A DNA stretch of 64,000 nucleotides from Plantactinospora soyae (GTDB taxonomy: Bacteria > Actinomycetota > Actinomycetes > Mycobacteriales > Micromonosporaceae): assembly GCF_014874095.1 (NCBI RefSeq), contig NZ_JADBEB010000001.1, positions 8,928,001-8,992,000 on the forward strand. Direction: 5' to 3'. The translations under genes were made by a program, and so were the position numbers. Shown piece by piece: positions 53,869-62,442 of this stretch. The notes beneath the pieces are model-generated. The model saw nothing but the letters and a program-made list of their open reading frames with translations. It was not told the DNA's origin and ran no database searches. Numbering within the stretch: position 1 is the first letter of the stretch; each line of letters starts with the position of its first letter.

Positions 53869-56616
53869 ATGAGAACTCGGTCGTGGGCGGCCATCATCAT
53901 GGTCGGCGTCATGGTCAGCAGCGGCGGATCGGCGGTGCCGAGCGCCAAGGCGGTACCCGGATCCGGACCGGAGGGCGACGGCGCCGTACCGCCGATCTAC
54001 TCCAACCGGGCGTACCCGGCCCGGGAGCGGGCGGTCGACCTGGTCTCCCGGATGACCCTGGAGGAGAAGGCCGCCCAGATGGTCAGCAGCCAGTCGGCGG
54101 CCCTGCCCCGACTGGGCATCGCCGCCTACGGCTGGTGGAACGAGGCCGCGCACGGAGTCGCCCGGGAGGGCACCCTGCACAACGCCAACCCGCCCATCCT
54201 GACCAACACCACCTCGTATCCGGTCGACCTCTCGCTCGGCGCGACCTGGAACCCGGACCTGGTCTACCGGGAGGCGACGCTGATCTCCGACGAGGCCCGC
54301 GAGGTGGTCCGGGACAACCGGCTCGACCTGAACTTCTACTCCCCCACCATCAACCTCGCCCGTGATCCCCGCTGGGGGCGCAACGACGAGGCGTTCAGCG
54401 AGGACCCGCTGCTCACCGCCGCGCTGGCGGCACAGTTCGTGAACGGGATGGAGGGCAAGGACCGGGCCGGTCGGCTGCTGCCGCAGGGTGGCGGCTACCT
54501 GAAGACCAGCACCACGCTCAAGCACTACGCGGCGAACAACAGCGAGTTCGACCGGATCACCGGCTCGGCGAACATGGACGACCGGACCTTGCGCGAGTAC
54601 TACACCGCGCAGTTCCGCGAGGTGATCCGGCGCAGCTCACCGGCCTCCATCATGACCTCCTACAACCGGGTCAACGGGGTGCCGACGTCGGCGAGCGGCT
54701 ACCTGATGGACGAACTCGCCCGGCAGACGTTCGGCTTCGGCGGCTTCTTCACCTCGGACTGCGACTCGATCCGGGAGATCCAGCACGGCCACCACTGGCA
54801 GCCGCCGGGTGAGCCGGAGCCGCTGGACCACATCGAGCGGCACGCCTGGGCGAACGCGGCCGGTGAGGACCTGAACTGCCAGCAGGGCTACCACGACCAG
54901 TGGAGCTACGCGAACACCATTCCGGAGGCGGTCGCCCGGGGCATCGACACCCCGAACGGTCGCTACACCGAGGAGCACGTCGACGCCGCACTCGTACGGC
55001 TGCTGACCACCCGGATCCAGCTCGGCGAGTTCGATCCCGCCGAGAACGTGCCGTGGGTGACGGCGGCCCGGAGCCGGGTCGCGCCCGGCACCTGGACGAA
55101 CTCGGACGCCAACGGCGCGGTGACCCAGACCGCCGATCGGCTCGCCCTGGCCCGCGAGGTCGGCGCCGAGAGCATCGTGCTGCTGAAGAACGAGGCCACC
55201 CGGCCGGTGGCGACCGACGCGGCCGGTAACCGGCACGGTGGCCGGAACGCGCTGCTGCCGCTGCGGGTTCCGGCGTCCGGGGCGTACCGGGTGGCGGTGA
55301 TCGGGCACTACGCCAATCCGCCGAGCATGTACCTCGGCGGCTACTCCAGCATCCAGGCCAGCGCCGGGCAGGCGAACGAGGTCAACGGCTACGCCGGGGT
55401 CCGGGCGGCGATTCGGGCGATCAACCCCGGTGCCGTCGTCGACCACCTGCCCGGCGTCACCCCGGGCACCCTGGCCGAGGTCGACCCGGCGTCGGTGGCC
55501 GCCGCCGCCTCCTACGACGCGGTCATCGTGTACGCCGGCACCGACGACCGGCACTCCCGGGAGGACGTGGACCGTCGTACGCTGGCCCTGCCCGGTGCAC
55601 AGGCGTCCCTGATCAGCCAGGTGGCGGCCCGGAACCCGAACACCGTCGTCTACCTGGAGACCGCCGGACAGGTCGACGTCGCCGACTTCGAGGCGGCGGT
55701 GCCGGCGCTGCTCTGGAGTTCGTACAACGGGCAGCGCAAGGGCGAGGCGCTGGCGGATGTGCTGCTCGGGAAGCGCAATCCCAGCGGGCGGCTGCCGTTC
55801 ACCTGGTACCGGGACGTCGGTCAGCTGCCGCCGATCGACGACTACGGAATCCGGGGCGACGGATCCCGCCCCGGTCGGACGTACATGTACTTCGACGGGG
55901 AGGTGTCGTACCCGTTCGGGCACGGTCTCGGGTACACCGGCTTCGCGTACTCCCGGCCGTCGGTCGACCGGTCCAGGGTCGACGCCAACGGCAGCGTCCG
56001 GGTCAGCGTCGACGTCACCAACACCGGATCGGTCGCCGGGTCCGAAGTGGTCCAGCTCTACGTGGGTACGCCCACCGCGCCGGCCGCCCGGCAACGCCCC
56101 GACAAGCGGCTGAACGGCTTCCAGAAGATCTCGCTGCGGCCGAAGCAGACGAAGCGGGTCAGGTTCACCGTCGACGTACCCGACCTTGCCTTCTTCGACG
56201 ACCAGCTCGGCCGGTACGTCGTCGACCGGGGCGCGTACCTGATCCAGGTCGGCAGGTCCAGCGCGGACACCGGCCCCCGGCAGCAGGTCCGGGTCCTCGT
56301 CGGCGGCAGCCTGCGGCCGGAGCTGTCGGTCATCACCGCGACCGCGCCGACGCTGCTCCCCCGGAACGCCGTCGTGTCGCCGAGGGTCACCATCGCGATG
56401 AGCGACGACACCCGGTACGGCTACCGCGCCGAGGGCGCCAGCACGCCGCTGCCGGCCGGCACCATCGTCCGGTACCGCAGCAATCGTCCCGGCGTGGTCT
56501 CGGTGGACCCGGCCGGAGTGATCCGGACCGGCGTGCCCGGCGTCGCCACCATCACCGCCACGGTGAGCTACCGGGGCGTCAGCCGATCGACCGAGTTCTC
56601 CCTCGGGGTCCGCTGA
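53869..56616 (+). CDS. secreted GH3 beta-xylosidase-like enzyme with C-terminal BIG2 domain
   Basis: 915 residues from the ATG at 53869 (GGAGGGGG upstream). Signal peptide about 1-28. GH3 barrel: GWWNEAAHGVAREG, LKHYAANNSEFDR, nucleophile Asp 297 in TSDCDS, the SDC form typical of beta-xylosidases/arabinofuranosidases. Then the alpha/beta sandwich (VIVYAGTDDRHSREDVDRRTLALP), a fibronectin-like domain, and an Ig-like BIG2 segment (RYRSNRPGVVSVDPAGVIRT) at the end. It likely acts on hemicellulose or xylo-oligosaccharides outside the cell. Confidence 0.92.
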   Translation: MRTRSWAAIIMVGVMVSSGGSAVPSAKAVPGSGPEGDGAVPPIYSNRAYPARERAVDLVSRMTLEEKAAQMVSSQSAALPRLGIAAYGWWNEAAHGVAREGTLHNANPPILTNTTSYPVDLSLGATWNPDLVYREATLISDEAREVVRDNRLDLNFYSPTINLARDPRWGRNDEAFSEDPLLTAALAAQFVNGMEGKDRAGRLLPQGGGYLKTSTTLKHYAANNSEFDRITGSANMDDRTLREYYTAQFREVIRRSSPASIMTSYNRVNGVPTSASGYLMDELARQTFGFGGFFTSDCDSIREIQHGHHWQPPGEPEPLDHIERHAWANAAGEDLNCQQGYHDQWSYANTIPEAVARGIDTPNGRYTEEHVDAALVRLLTTRIQLGEFDPAENVPWVTAARSRVAPGTWTNSDANGAVTQTADRLALAREVGAESIVLLKNEATRPVATDAAGNRHGGRNALLPLRVPASGAYRVAVIGHYANPPSMYLGGYSSIQASAGQANEVNGYAGVRAAIRAINPGAVVDHLPGVTPGTLAEVDPASVAAAASYDAVIVYAGTDDRHSREDVDRRTLALPGAQASLISQVAARNPNTVVYLETAGQVDVADFEAAVPALLWSSYNGQRKGEALADVLLGKRNPSGRLPFTWYRDVGQLPPIDDYGIRGDGSRPGRTYMYFDGEVSYPFGHGLGYTGFAYSRPSVDRSRVDANGSVRVSVDVTNTGSVAGSEVVQLYVGTPTAPAARQRPDKRLNGFQKISLRPKQTKRVRFTVDVPDLAFFDDQLGRYVVDRGAYLIQVGRSSADTGPRQQVRVLVGGSLRPELSVITATAPTLLPRNAVVSPRVTIAMSDDTRYGYRAEGASTPLPAGTIVRYRSNRPGVVSVDPAGVIRTGVPGVATITATVSYRGVSRSTEFSLGVR

Positions 56617-56756
56617 TCCGGGGCAGGGTCGGCACGGCGACGCCGAATAGGTCGTCCGGGTCGTACCGGCGCTTGGCGGCCGGCAGCCGAGGATAGTTCG
56701 GACCGTAGGCGAGCCGGACCCGCTCCGGCTCGTCCGGCGCGAGCAGACCCCGAGAT
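56579..56756 (-). pseudogene. 3' remnant of a berberine-bridge-type FAD-linked oxidase
   Basis: The minus strand reads LLAPDEPERVRLAYGPNYPR followed closely by AAKRRYDPDDLF and a stop at 56579-56581, matching the C-terminal BBE region of FAD-linked oxidases (YGPNY...RL..LK..YDP.N.F). No FAD-binding domain or start codon exists upstream; only about 55 codons remain, and they overlap the 3' end of the GH3 gene. A broken relic. Confidence 0.75.
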
Positions 56757-56837
56757 GGCTGGGCGGGGTGCCGGGGCGGCGAAGGCCGCTCCGGAAGTGG
56801 CCGGAAGTCGGGCCACTCCGATGAATGCCCGTTGTTG

Positions 56838-56849
56838 GCTTATATAAGC
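56838..56849. promoter_or_regulatory. palindrome in the promoter of the SRPBCC gene
   Basis: GCTTATATAAGC, a perfect 12-bp palindrome in an otherwise GC-rich stretch, 55 bp before the SRPBCC start. It may be a -10 region combined with an operator. Confidence 0.5.
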
Positions 56850-56903
56850 TCGTCCTGATACGCTCCCACCCGTTCCAGCGGGAAAGACCAGGACAGAGGA
56901 GTG

Positions 56904-57575
56904 ATGGTGGACATCGTCGACGAGATCAACGCGACCCATCGGGTGCTCGGCCGGGCCGACACCCCGGTCGGCGAGGCACGGACCGTCCTGTTGCGACGGA
57001 CCTACGACACCTCCGCCGAGGATCTCTGGGACGCCGTCACCAATCCCGAGCGGCTACCCCGCTGGTTCCTGCCGGTCAGCGGCGACTTCCGACTCGGCGG
57101 CAGGTACCAGGTCGAGGGGAACGCGGGCGGCGAGATCATCGCCTGCGAGCCACCCCGCCGACTCAGGCTGACCTGGGTGTTCGGCGAGCCCACCGAGGGC
57201 GGATTCAGCGAGGTGGAGGTACGGCTCGCACCCGGCACCGGGCCCGACGACGACAAGACCACCGTCTTCGAACTCGAACACATCGCGATCGCGGATCCCG
57301 AGTTCTGGACCAAGTACGGCCCGGGCGCGGCCGGTGTCGGCTGGGATCTGGCCCTGCTCGGCCTCGGTCTGCACCTGGCCGGCGCCGGAATCGAGGACCC
57401 CAGCGCCTGGGAGCAGTCCAAGGAGGCCCGGGAGTTCGCGACGCTCAGCAGCAACGCCTGGGGTGCGGCCTCGGTGGCTGGCGGCGAGTCCCCGGACGTG
57501 GTGGCCGCGATGGTCGCGAACACGACCGCGTTCTACGCTCCGGACGTGCCCGCCCCGGAACCGTCGGGCGACTGA
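56904..57575 (+). CDS. SRPBCC/AHSA1-domain protein
   Basis: 223 residues; GAGGAG overlaps the start region, so GTG at 56901 or 56907 may be used instead. Helix-grip fold: VLLRRTYDTSAEDLWDAVTNPERLPRWFLPVSGDFRLGGRYQ, then RLRLTWVFGEP. Such proteins bind hydrophobic ligands and are often paired with an ArsR repressor; none is present here. Followed by a DUF4865 gene, probably in the same transcript. Confidence 0.88.
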   Translation: MVDIVDEINATHRVLGRADTPVGEARTVLLRRTYDTSAEDLWDAVTNPERLPRWFLPVSGDFRLGGRYQVEGNAGGEIIACEPPRRLRLTWVFGEPTEGGFSEVEVRLAPGTGPDDDKTTVFELEHIAIADPEFWTKYGPGAAGVGWDLALLGLGLHLAGAGIEDPSAWEQSKEAREFATLSSNAWGAASVAGGESPDVVAAMVANTTAFYAPDVPAPEPSGD

Positions 57576-57621
57576 CCGCCTACGCCGCCATCGGCTCATG
57601 CCCCCAGGAGACCGCCGCTTC

Positions 57622-58236
57622 ATGTACGCCAAGCAGTACGAGATCACCCTGCCCGCCGACTACGACATGCGGATCATCCGCAAGCGGGTCGCCGACTTCG
57701 GCCACCTCCTCGACGACCGCGCCGGGCTGGGGCTGAAGGCGTACCTGATCCGCGAGCGGAGCAGCGACGGCTCGCCGGTCAACCAGTACGCCCCCTTCTA
57801 CCTCTGGAACGACGTCGGCGCGATGGCCCAGTTCCTGGCCGGCGGCGGTGGCTTCCAGGGCATCATCCGCGACTTCGGGCGCCCCACCGTCGCGCACTGG
57901 ACCGGGATAGCCAGCGTCGCCGGACCCGGTCGGAAGTTCGTTCCCAGGGCGGCGTCGCGCCGGCTCACCCCGCTGCCGGTCGACCCCGAAACCGAGGCGA
58001 CCGGGCTGGGCCTGACCGCCCGGATCGAGCAGGAGAACGCCGCGCTCGCCCTGCTGGCCCGGCGGGACGGTGTACACACCGCCGCGCTCGCCATCGATCC
58101 CCAACACTGGCAACTGCTGAGATTCGTACTGTGGTCGGACGCCGTACCGGCGGACGAGCAGGCCACCGAGCGGTACGAGGTGCTGCACCTGTCGGCACCG
58201 GGGCTGGCGGAGCTGCCGAACGGCCGAACCTGGTGA
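57622..58236 (+). CDS. DUF4865-family protein
   Basis: 204 residues. MYAKQYEITLPADYDMRIIRKRV at the start and YAPFYLWNDVGAMAQFL are typical of DUF4865. ATG at 57622 is preferred (AGGAG upstream); an ATG at 57598 is in frame. No known catalytic residues; an alpha/beta protein, possibly related to monooxygenase-like folds. Function unknown; 46 bp after the SRPBCC gene. Confidence 0.82.
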   Translation: MYAKQYEITLPADYDMRIIRKRVADFGHLLDDRAGLGLKAYLIRERSSDGSPVNQYAPFYLWNDVGAMAQFLAGGGGFQGIIRDFGRPTVAHWTGIASVAGPGRKFVPRAASRRLTPLPVDPETEATGLGLTARIEQENAALALLARRDGVHTAALAIDPQHWQLLRFVLWSDAVPADEQATERYEVLHLSAPGLAELPNGRTW

Positions 58237-58379
58237 CGACGGTGCTCCGCAGCACAGTCGACTACGCCTCGTCGCGAACTCCTGCCGTCCGGACGTGGTG
58301 ACCGTCTACCCGCAATGTAATGCCGGATCGCCGTTCTTCGATGGCAGACCGCCGGCGACTTGCTGCTGCGCTCGGCTCG

Positions 58380-58715
58380 TCATCGTCGAATACCAGCCCG
58401 GCCTGGGGCCTTGAGGTCCTGGTCCGGCAATGCGGTACGGCTCGCCCGGCGCTGTTGGACCAACCGGGTCAGGTAGATCAGCGAGCCGGCCAGTACGCCC
58501 ATGTCGTCGAGGTAGATCGGATCGGGCAGCAGGTCGACCGGCAGCACCGTGTAGATCAGCGCGCCGTAGAAGGCCACCTTGCCCCCGGCGCCCAACTCGC
58601 CGAGCAGTCGACGGGTCCGCAACACCTTCACCCCGAGTACGACGGCTCCGACCAGCGTGGCGAGGGCCACGATGCCGCCCAGCACCAAGACCACGATCCA
58701 CGTCTCCCGCGACAT
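58380..58715 (-). CDS. YkvA/DUF1232-family membrane protein
   Basis: 111 residues from the ATG at 58715. One N-terminal helix (WIVVLVLGGIVALATLVGAVV) followed by KVAFYGALIYTVLPVDLLPDPIYLDDMGVLAGSL, the DUF1232 core with conserved P-D-x-I-P-D-like segment (here LPVDLLPDPIYLDD). Small inner-membrane protein of unknown role. A longer frame to 58880 is unlikely. Confidence 0.82.
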   Translation of the reverse strand: MSRETWIVVLVLGGIVALATLVGAVVLGVKVLRTRRLLGELGAGGKVAFYGALIYTVLPVDLLPDPIYLDDMGVLAGSLIYLTRLVQQRRASRTALPDQDLKAPGRAGIRR

Positions 58716-58974
58716 GCGGTAACGGTAACCCGGCAGCCCGTCCGCCGCCCGGCGGCACTGCCGATCCCCGACGTTGCCAGCCCAGTACGCCGTAATTGTG
58801 CGAGCGTGGGAACGCTTGTTGTCGGCTCGTTGCCGGCCGTTGCCGCAGGACCCAAGCGGGAATTGTCGACGCTCATGCAATTCCCCTGGCCTGGCTCATT
58901 AGTGGGACTGGCTTCGTTCCATGGGCCGTCACCGTGATCGCATCGAGCGGCCTCGCCGTGCTGTACTGCGAGGC

Positions 58975-59397
58975 ATGGCGACGTGGGGACCGGAACCGTT
59001 CGCGAGTGATGCCGGCCAGGACCTGCTCGACCTGCTGGCCGGGAGTACCGAGGATGAGCGGCGGAGGGTGCTGCGCGAGATCCTCGGCGGCGTGCCCCGG
59101 ATCGGGGAGCGCGGCTTCGACTGGTTCGAGCAGGACGTCGTGGATGCGGCGGCGCTTGTGGCGCTGAGCGTGCCAGGCGGTATGGAGCAGCTAGCCGACA
59201 TTGGGCACGGCGCCAAGGATGCGGTCGTGATCGGTGGCGTCGACGTCGAATTGCGGACTCAGGCGCTCGTCGGGCTGGAGCTGATGCTGCAGCCCGGCAA
59301 CGACTGGTACGACACCTGGATCGACGGCGACGAGGACTGCGAAGGCGCCCGCACGGCCCACGCGATCGCCGCAGTCCTACGCTTGTCTTTGGGCTAG
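58975..59397 (+). CDS. DUF4259-family protein
   Basis: 140 residues from the ATG at 58975 (GAGG upstream). MATWGPEPFASDAGQDLLDLLA at the start and the acidic WYDTWIDGDEDCEGARTAH near the C-terminus are characteristic of DUF4259. Soluble, helical, function unknown. It is the last ordinary gene before the accessory island. Confidence 0.82.
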   Translation: MATWGPEPFASDAGQDLLDLLAGSTEDERRRVLREILGGVPRIGERGFDWFEQDVVDAAALVALSVPGGMEQLADIGHGAKDAVVIGGVDVELRTQALVGLELMLQPGNDWYDTWIDGDEDCEGARTAHAIAAVLRLSLG

Positions 59398-59446
59398 TTG
59401 CAAGCACCACCTATCCGAGAAACGCCATTGGTGGCCTGGTCGGCGT

Positions 59447-59599
59447 CTAAGCGCCGGCAGACTTCGCGGTCGCCTGCATCTCGACCAGGGACGTGAACTC
59501 CCTGCCTTTCCGCCACGAGTCACGGATATACCGCATCTGACGCTCGACGCGGGGCTTGTCCTTGGGCTTGCGGGCCCGCGCCGGGTCGACCAAGACGCC
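59447..59599 (-). pseudogene. IS21-family transposase (IstA) remnant
   Basis: One minus-strand frame, closed by stops at both ends, reads GVLVDPARARKPKDKPRVER, then MRYIRDSWRKGREFTSLVEM. This is the segment after the DDE integrase core of IS21-type IstA proteins. Only about 50 codons survive, with no N-terminal part, catalytic residues or istB. It abuts the degenerate end of the CRISPR array. Confidence 0.7.
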
Positions 59600-59620
59600 C
59601 TAGCGCGCCGCGAGCCGGTT

Positions 59621-59950
59621 GTTGAGACCGACCGACGGCGGACCGTCGACGCTGCTGTTCGCCGAGCCGGCGGCGGACGTCGGCGTTGGACAGGTTGAGA
59701 TCCTCGCCGACGGCGAACCGTCGGCGCTGGTCTGGTACTCCTTGGCCTGGTAGGCACCGTGCTTGGTGAGTTGAGATCCTCGCCGACGGCGAACCGTCGG
59801 CGCTGGACGCTGACGTCAAGCATGTTCGGTTCCGCTCTGTGTTGAGATCCTCGCCGACGGCGAACCGTCGGCGCTGGCTCCAGCTCGGACACGGTGGCGG
59901 TGACCAGGACGGTGTTGAGATCCTCGCCGACGGCGAACCGTCGGCGCTGG
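59621..59950 (-). CRISPR. short CRISPR array, 4 perfect repeats plus 1 degenerate
   Basis: Four identical 37-bp repeats at 59694-59730, 59770-59806, 59841-59877 and 59914-59950, each with an internal 9-bp stem CGCCGACGG/CCGTCGGCG around CGAA. Spacers are unrelated and 39, 34 and 36 bp long. A fifth, decayed copy (59621-59654) sits at the same period, leaving a 39-bp spacer. The degenerate copy marks the trailer, so transcription runs on the minus strand, giving repeats that end in ATCTCAAC. Repeat and spacer lengths suit type III or a 36-37 bp type I system. No cas gene is within the window. Confidence 0.85.
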
Positions 59951-60317
59951 GCTTCGTGAGCTGGGGAAGCGTTGGTGCTGTGGCTGTTGCTTGCTTTGGT
60001 TTGCCTGCACAATGTCCGTTTGGACCCGCTCCACGCCCGGGAACCCCACGCTCAAGACCGCCGCACTTGGGGTTCCTAGATCAACTATCGAGCCCTCGTC
60101 AATCTGGAACCCGTCCCCGAGCGTACCGAAGGTGTTCGACGATAATTCAAGATGACCTGCCGACTTACAGCAAGCAGGCTGAGCACTGTTTGAGCGGACA
60201 CAAGCGCAGGGCGCGGTTGAATCGACGCCGACCCACGCTGTCGACCTCTAAGTCCGTACTATGCGCCAGTCGCGCCTGTCGGGATGCGGCCCGACAGGCA
60301 CTCGACGCTGATGGTGG
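59951..60317. other. presumed CRISPR leader, non-coding
   Basis: The interval between the first complete repeat (minus-strand view) and the GntR gene carries no supported gene. Its position fits a CRISPR leader. It is visibly richer in A/T than the neighbouring genes. Confidence 0.5.
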
Positions 60318-60536
60318 TCACTCCTCAGTGACAAACACTCCGACTCCACCTACGCCTTCGACGACGCCCTCGGTCTTGAGCGCGTTGATCGCCTGACGGA
60401 CCACGATCGCGGAGACGTCGTACTGCTTGCACAGTTCAGTTGTGGACGGCAGTTTGTCGCCGGGACGGAGGTCACCGGACGCGATCTGAGCGCGGATGCT
60501 GTCGACGATCTGCGCCCACTTGGGCTTGGCGGGCAT
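60318..60536 (-). CDS. minimal GntR-type winged-helix protein
   Basis: 72 residues: only the DNA-binding domain (WAQIVDSIRAQIASGDLRPG, then STTELCKQYDVSAIVVRQAINALKTEGV and a wing ending VFVTEE). No effector domain, unlike full GntR regulators of 230 or more residues. GGGAG precedes the ATG at 60536. Such stand-alone GntR domains are common in actinobacterial plasmids and integrative elements. It may regulate itself or the genes to its right, which are divergent from it. Confidence 0.85.
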   Translation of the reverse strand: MPAKPKWAQIVDSIRAQIASGDLRPGDKLPSTTELCKQYDVSAIVVRQAINALKTEGVVEGVGGVGVFVTEE

Positions 60537-60776
60537 AGTGACTCCCAGGTCTGCACCGCCATTTGATCACGCCTGGCCTTATATAGCAACTAATAGCAGC
60601 CAAGCCTTGCGCGTACATCACTTGTTATATACGCTTCCCTTCGATCGGCTCCCAGGTCTGCAACCGGAGTGGGCTGGTCTTGTCCCATCGCACAGAGCCC
60701 GGCCGGCTGATCCCCCGGTCGGTCGGGCGCCCCCATCTGCCCGTACCCGGCGTCCCCAACCGACGGGAGGCAACTC

Positions 60777-60812
60777 ATGGACCCCTACCCACGACGCAGG
60801 ACACGACGGTGA
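60777..60812 (+). CDS. leader micro-ORF (11 codons)
   Basis: MDPYPRRRTRR, preceded by a strong GGAGG at 6-base spacing. Its TGA overlaps the GTG start of the next gene (GTGA). It could be a translational-coupling leader rather than a functional peptide. Confidence 0.45.
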   Translation: MDPYPRRRTRR

Positions 60813-61699
60813 GCGCACTGTCCGGGACCGCGTACGCCAGCTACGCCCGTACCCGGATCGCCGAGGCGCGGGCGGCGGTCGTCCGGCACGCGGTGTGTGC
60901 GTACACGGGGGTGTGTCTGGGGTGTGGGCGGCCCGGCCCCTGCCCCACCCTGGCCGCCGCCCGGCGGACCCTGGCTCACCACACGCACAGGTCGACCAAC
61001 CAACGCGCGCACACCTACGGCTACCGGCAGTTCCCGATGATGAGCGGGGACGTGACCAACGGCGTATCCCCTGCCGAGTTGCGGGCCGCCTGCCTGGCCG
61101 TCGGGGCCGCCGTCGACCCGGCACACCGGCAACTGGCCGGTGTCGACCGTCCGCAGCCCCAGGCCGAGCAGGCCCACTGGGGCGACGCACTCACCGACGC
61201 CTGGCAGGCGCTCGGGATGCTCTACTCCCGCATCTCCGAGGCCCGACGGCCGCCCGGGAATGCTCCGACGAGCGTCCGACACGTACTCGTTGGGCTGGCG
61301 GCGGCTCGGGCGGACGCCGAGCGGGCCGGCGCCGTGGTCGGACGGGTCCGGCGCCAGGTCGCCGCCGCCGAGGACCGGGTCCGCCGGGCCGGCGCAGACC
61401 CGTCGGTCCGGGTCGCGGCCGACCGAGGGCGTACGACCCACGCCCGGCTCGACCTCGTCGCCGCCCGACTCGCGATCGGAGTACGCACCATCGACCGGTA
61501 CGCCGATGCCCTGTCCGGCGCCATCCAATCACGCCGCCCACGGGCTACCTCGACAATCGACGCCGAGTCCATCGCGGCCGGGGCGACTACGGCCGGCGCG
61601 GTGCTGCTGACCGTGCACCCGCAGACCGGCTGGCGAGGTTTCCTGGCCCGGCTACGCCACGGGCACCCACTCGTCCGACGAAGGACGGGACTGTGCTGA
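60809..61699 (+). CDS. unknown actinobacterial accessory protein with Cys motif
   Basis: 296 residues from a GTG coupled to the micro-ORF. The N-terminal part has VCAYTGVCLGCGRPGPCPTL, with closely spaced Cys that could bind zinc. The centre is a long Ala/Arg/Asp-rich helical region (about 130-230), and the C-terminus has a weak hydrophobic stretch (AAGATTAGAVLLTV). I do not recognise it. The company of a minimal GntR gene and lack of homologous neighbours suggests part of a mobile element. Confidence 0.65.
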   Translation: MSALSGTAYASYARTRIAEARAAVVRHAVCAYTGVCLGCGRPGPCPTLAAARRTLAHHTHRSTNQRAHTYGYRQFPMMSGDVTNGVSPAELRAACLAVGAAVDPAHRQLAGVDRPQPQAEQAHWGDALTDAWQALGMLYSRISEARRPPGNAPTSVRHVLVGLAAARADAERAGAVVGRVRRQVAAAEDRVRRAGADPSVRVAADRGRTTHARLDLVAARLAIGVRTIDRYADALSGAIQSRRPRATSTIDAESIAAGATTAGAVLLTVHPQTGWRGFLARLRHGHPLVRRRTGLC

Positions 61700-62442
61700 G
61701 CCGGTACGCCGTCCCGCTTCGCGACCTCGCCACCGGCCGGGTACGCGACTACCAGCACCGGCTGGACCGATTCGACGAGCCAGCCTGGCGGCGGTACGGC
61801 CTGCTGATCGACACCGCGTTCCGGCTCGCCGTCGACCGGCGGTTCCGGGCCGGCCAGGATCGTGCTCCGGTGATCAGGTTCGTGGCGAGTGTGCGGGAGC
61901 GCTACGACCACGCCGGCTACGACCTCGATCCTCGGCTCGCCGAGTCGCTGCTCTGGGCCGCATTGGACGCACACCCGATCCCGGAACCGGTGCACTCCGC
62001 GACCCACACCGCGCAGACGCTGCTGCTTCTCGGCCTGCTCGACGACGAGGGCCTGTCCCGCGCCGAGCTTCACCGGTTCCTGGCCGAGGCCGACACGGCC
62101 AGCGGCGCCGAGTTCGACGCCGCGCTCGGATCACATCAGGACCAGGTAGTACGCCATGAAGGCGATCGGGGCGGCAAGGAAGCAGATCAGGAAGCCGAGC
62201 CGGGCGTACGCAGCCGGCCTCCCGACGATGATCCTGGGCTTTCCCCAGACGTTGAGCACGGTGTACCCGGCGAAGAAGAGCATGGTCGGCAGGCCAGCGC
62301 AGCTCCAGGAGAAGACCCCGATGGTGTTTCGGTCGAAGCCCTTGGAGCCCTGCACCTCGGAGACGGTGAGCAGGATCCAGATGATGATCGCGAGGACGCC
62401 GGCACAGCCGAAGTAGACGGTCATCGCCCGGGCCAGCGGTGA
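61693..62442 (+). pseudogene. unknown accessory gene with lost 3' end
   Basis: A GTG at 61693 overlaps the previous stop. The first 145 residues look like a real protein (LSRYAVPLRDLATGRVRDYQHRL, ERYDHAGYDLDPRLAESLLWAAL). From about 62130 the frame runs antisense through the 3' end of the convergent membrane-protein gene to 62442, turning into charged, low-complexity sequence. The natural stop seems to have been removed at a junction. Family not recognised. Confidence 0.55.

Noticed and set aside
59621-59950. Interpreting the array as a simple tandem repeat or terminator series
   Set aside because: Identical 37-bp units separated by unrelated 34-39 bp spacers, with one decayed terminal unit, is the CRISPR pattern.
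59377-60012. Protein-coding frame through the CRISPR repeats
   Set aside because: The frame exists only because the 37-bp repeat lacks stops; repeated VRRRRGSQ-type peptides are repeat translation.
59398-62140. Attachment-site repeats flanking the accessory island
   Set aside because: No matching direct repeats were seen at the two edges and no integrase or tRNA gene is present, so no att site is claimed.
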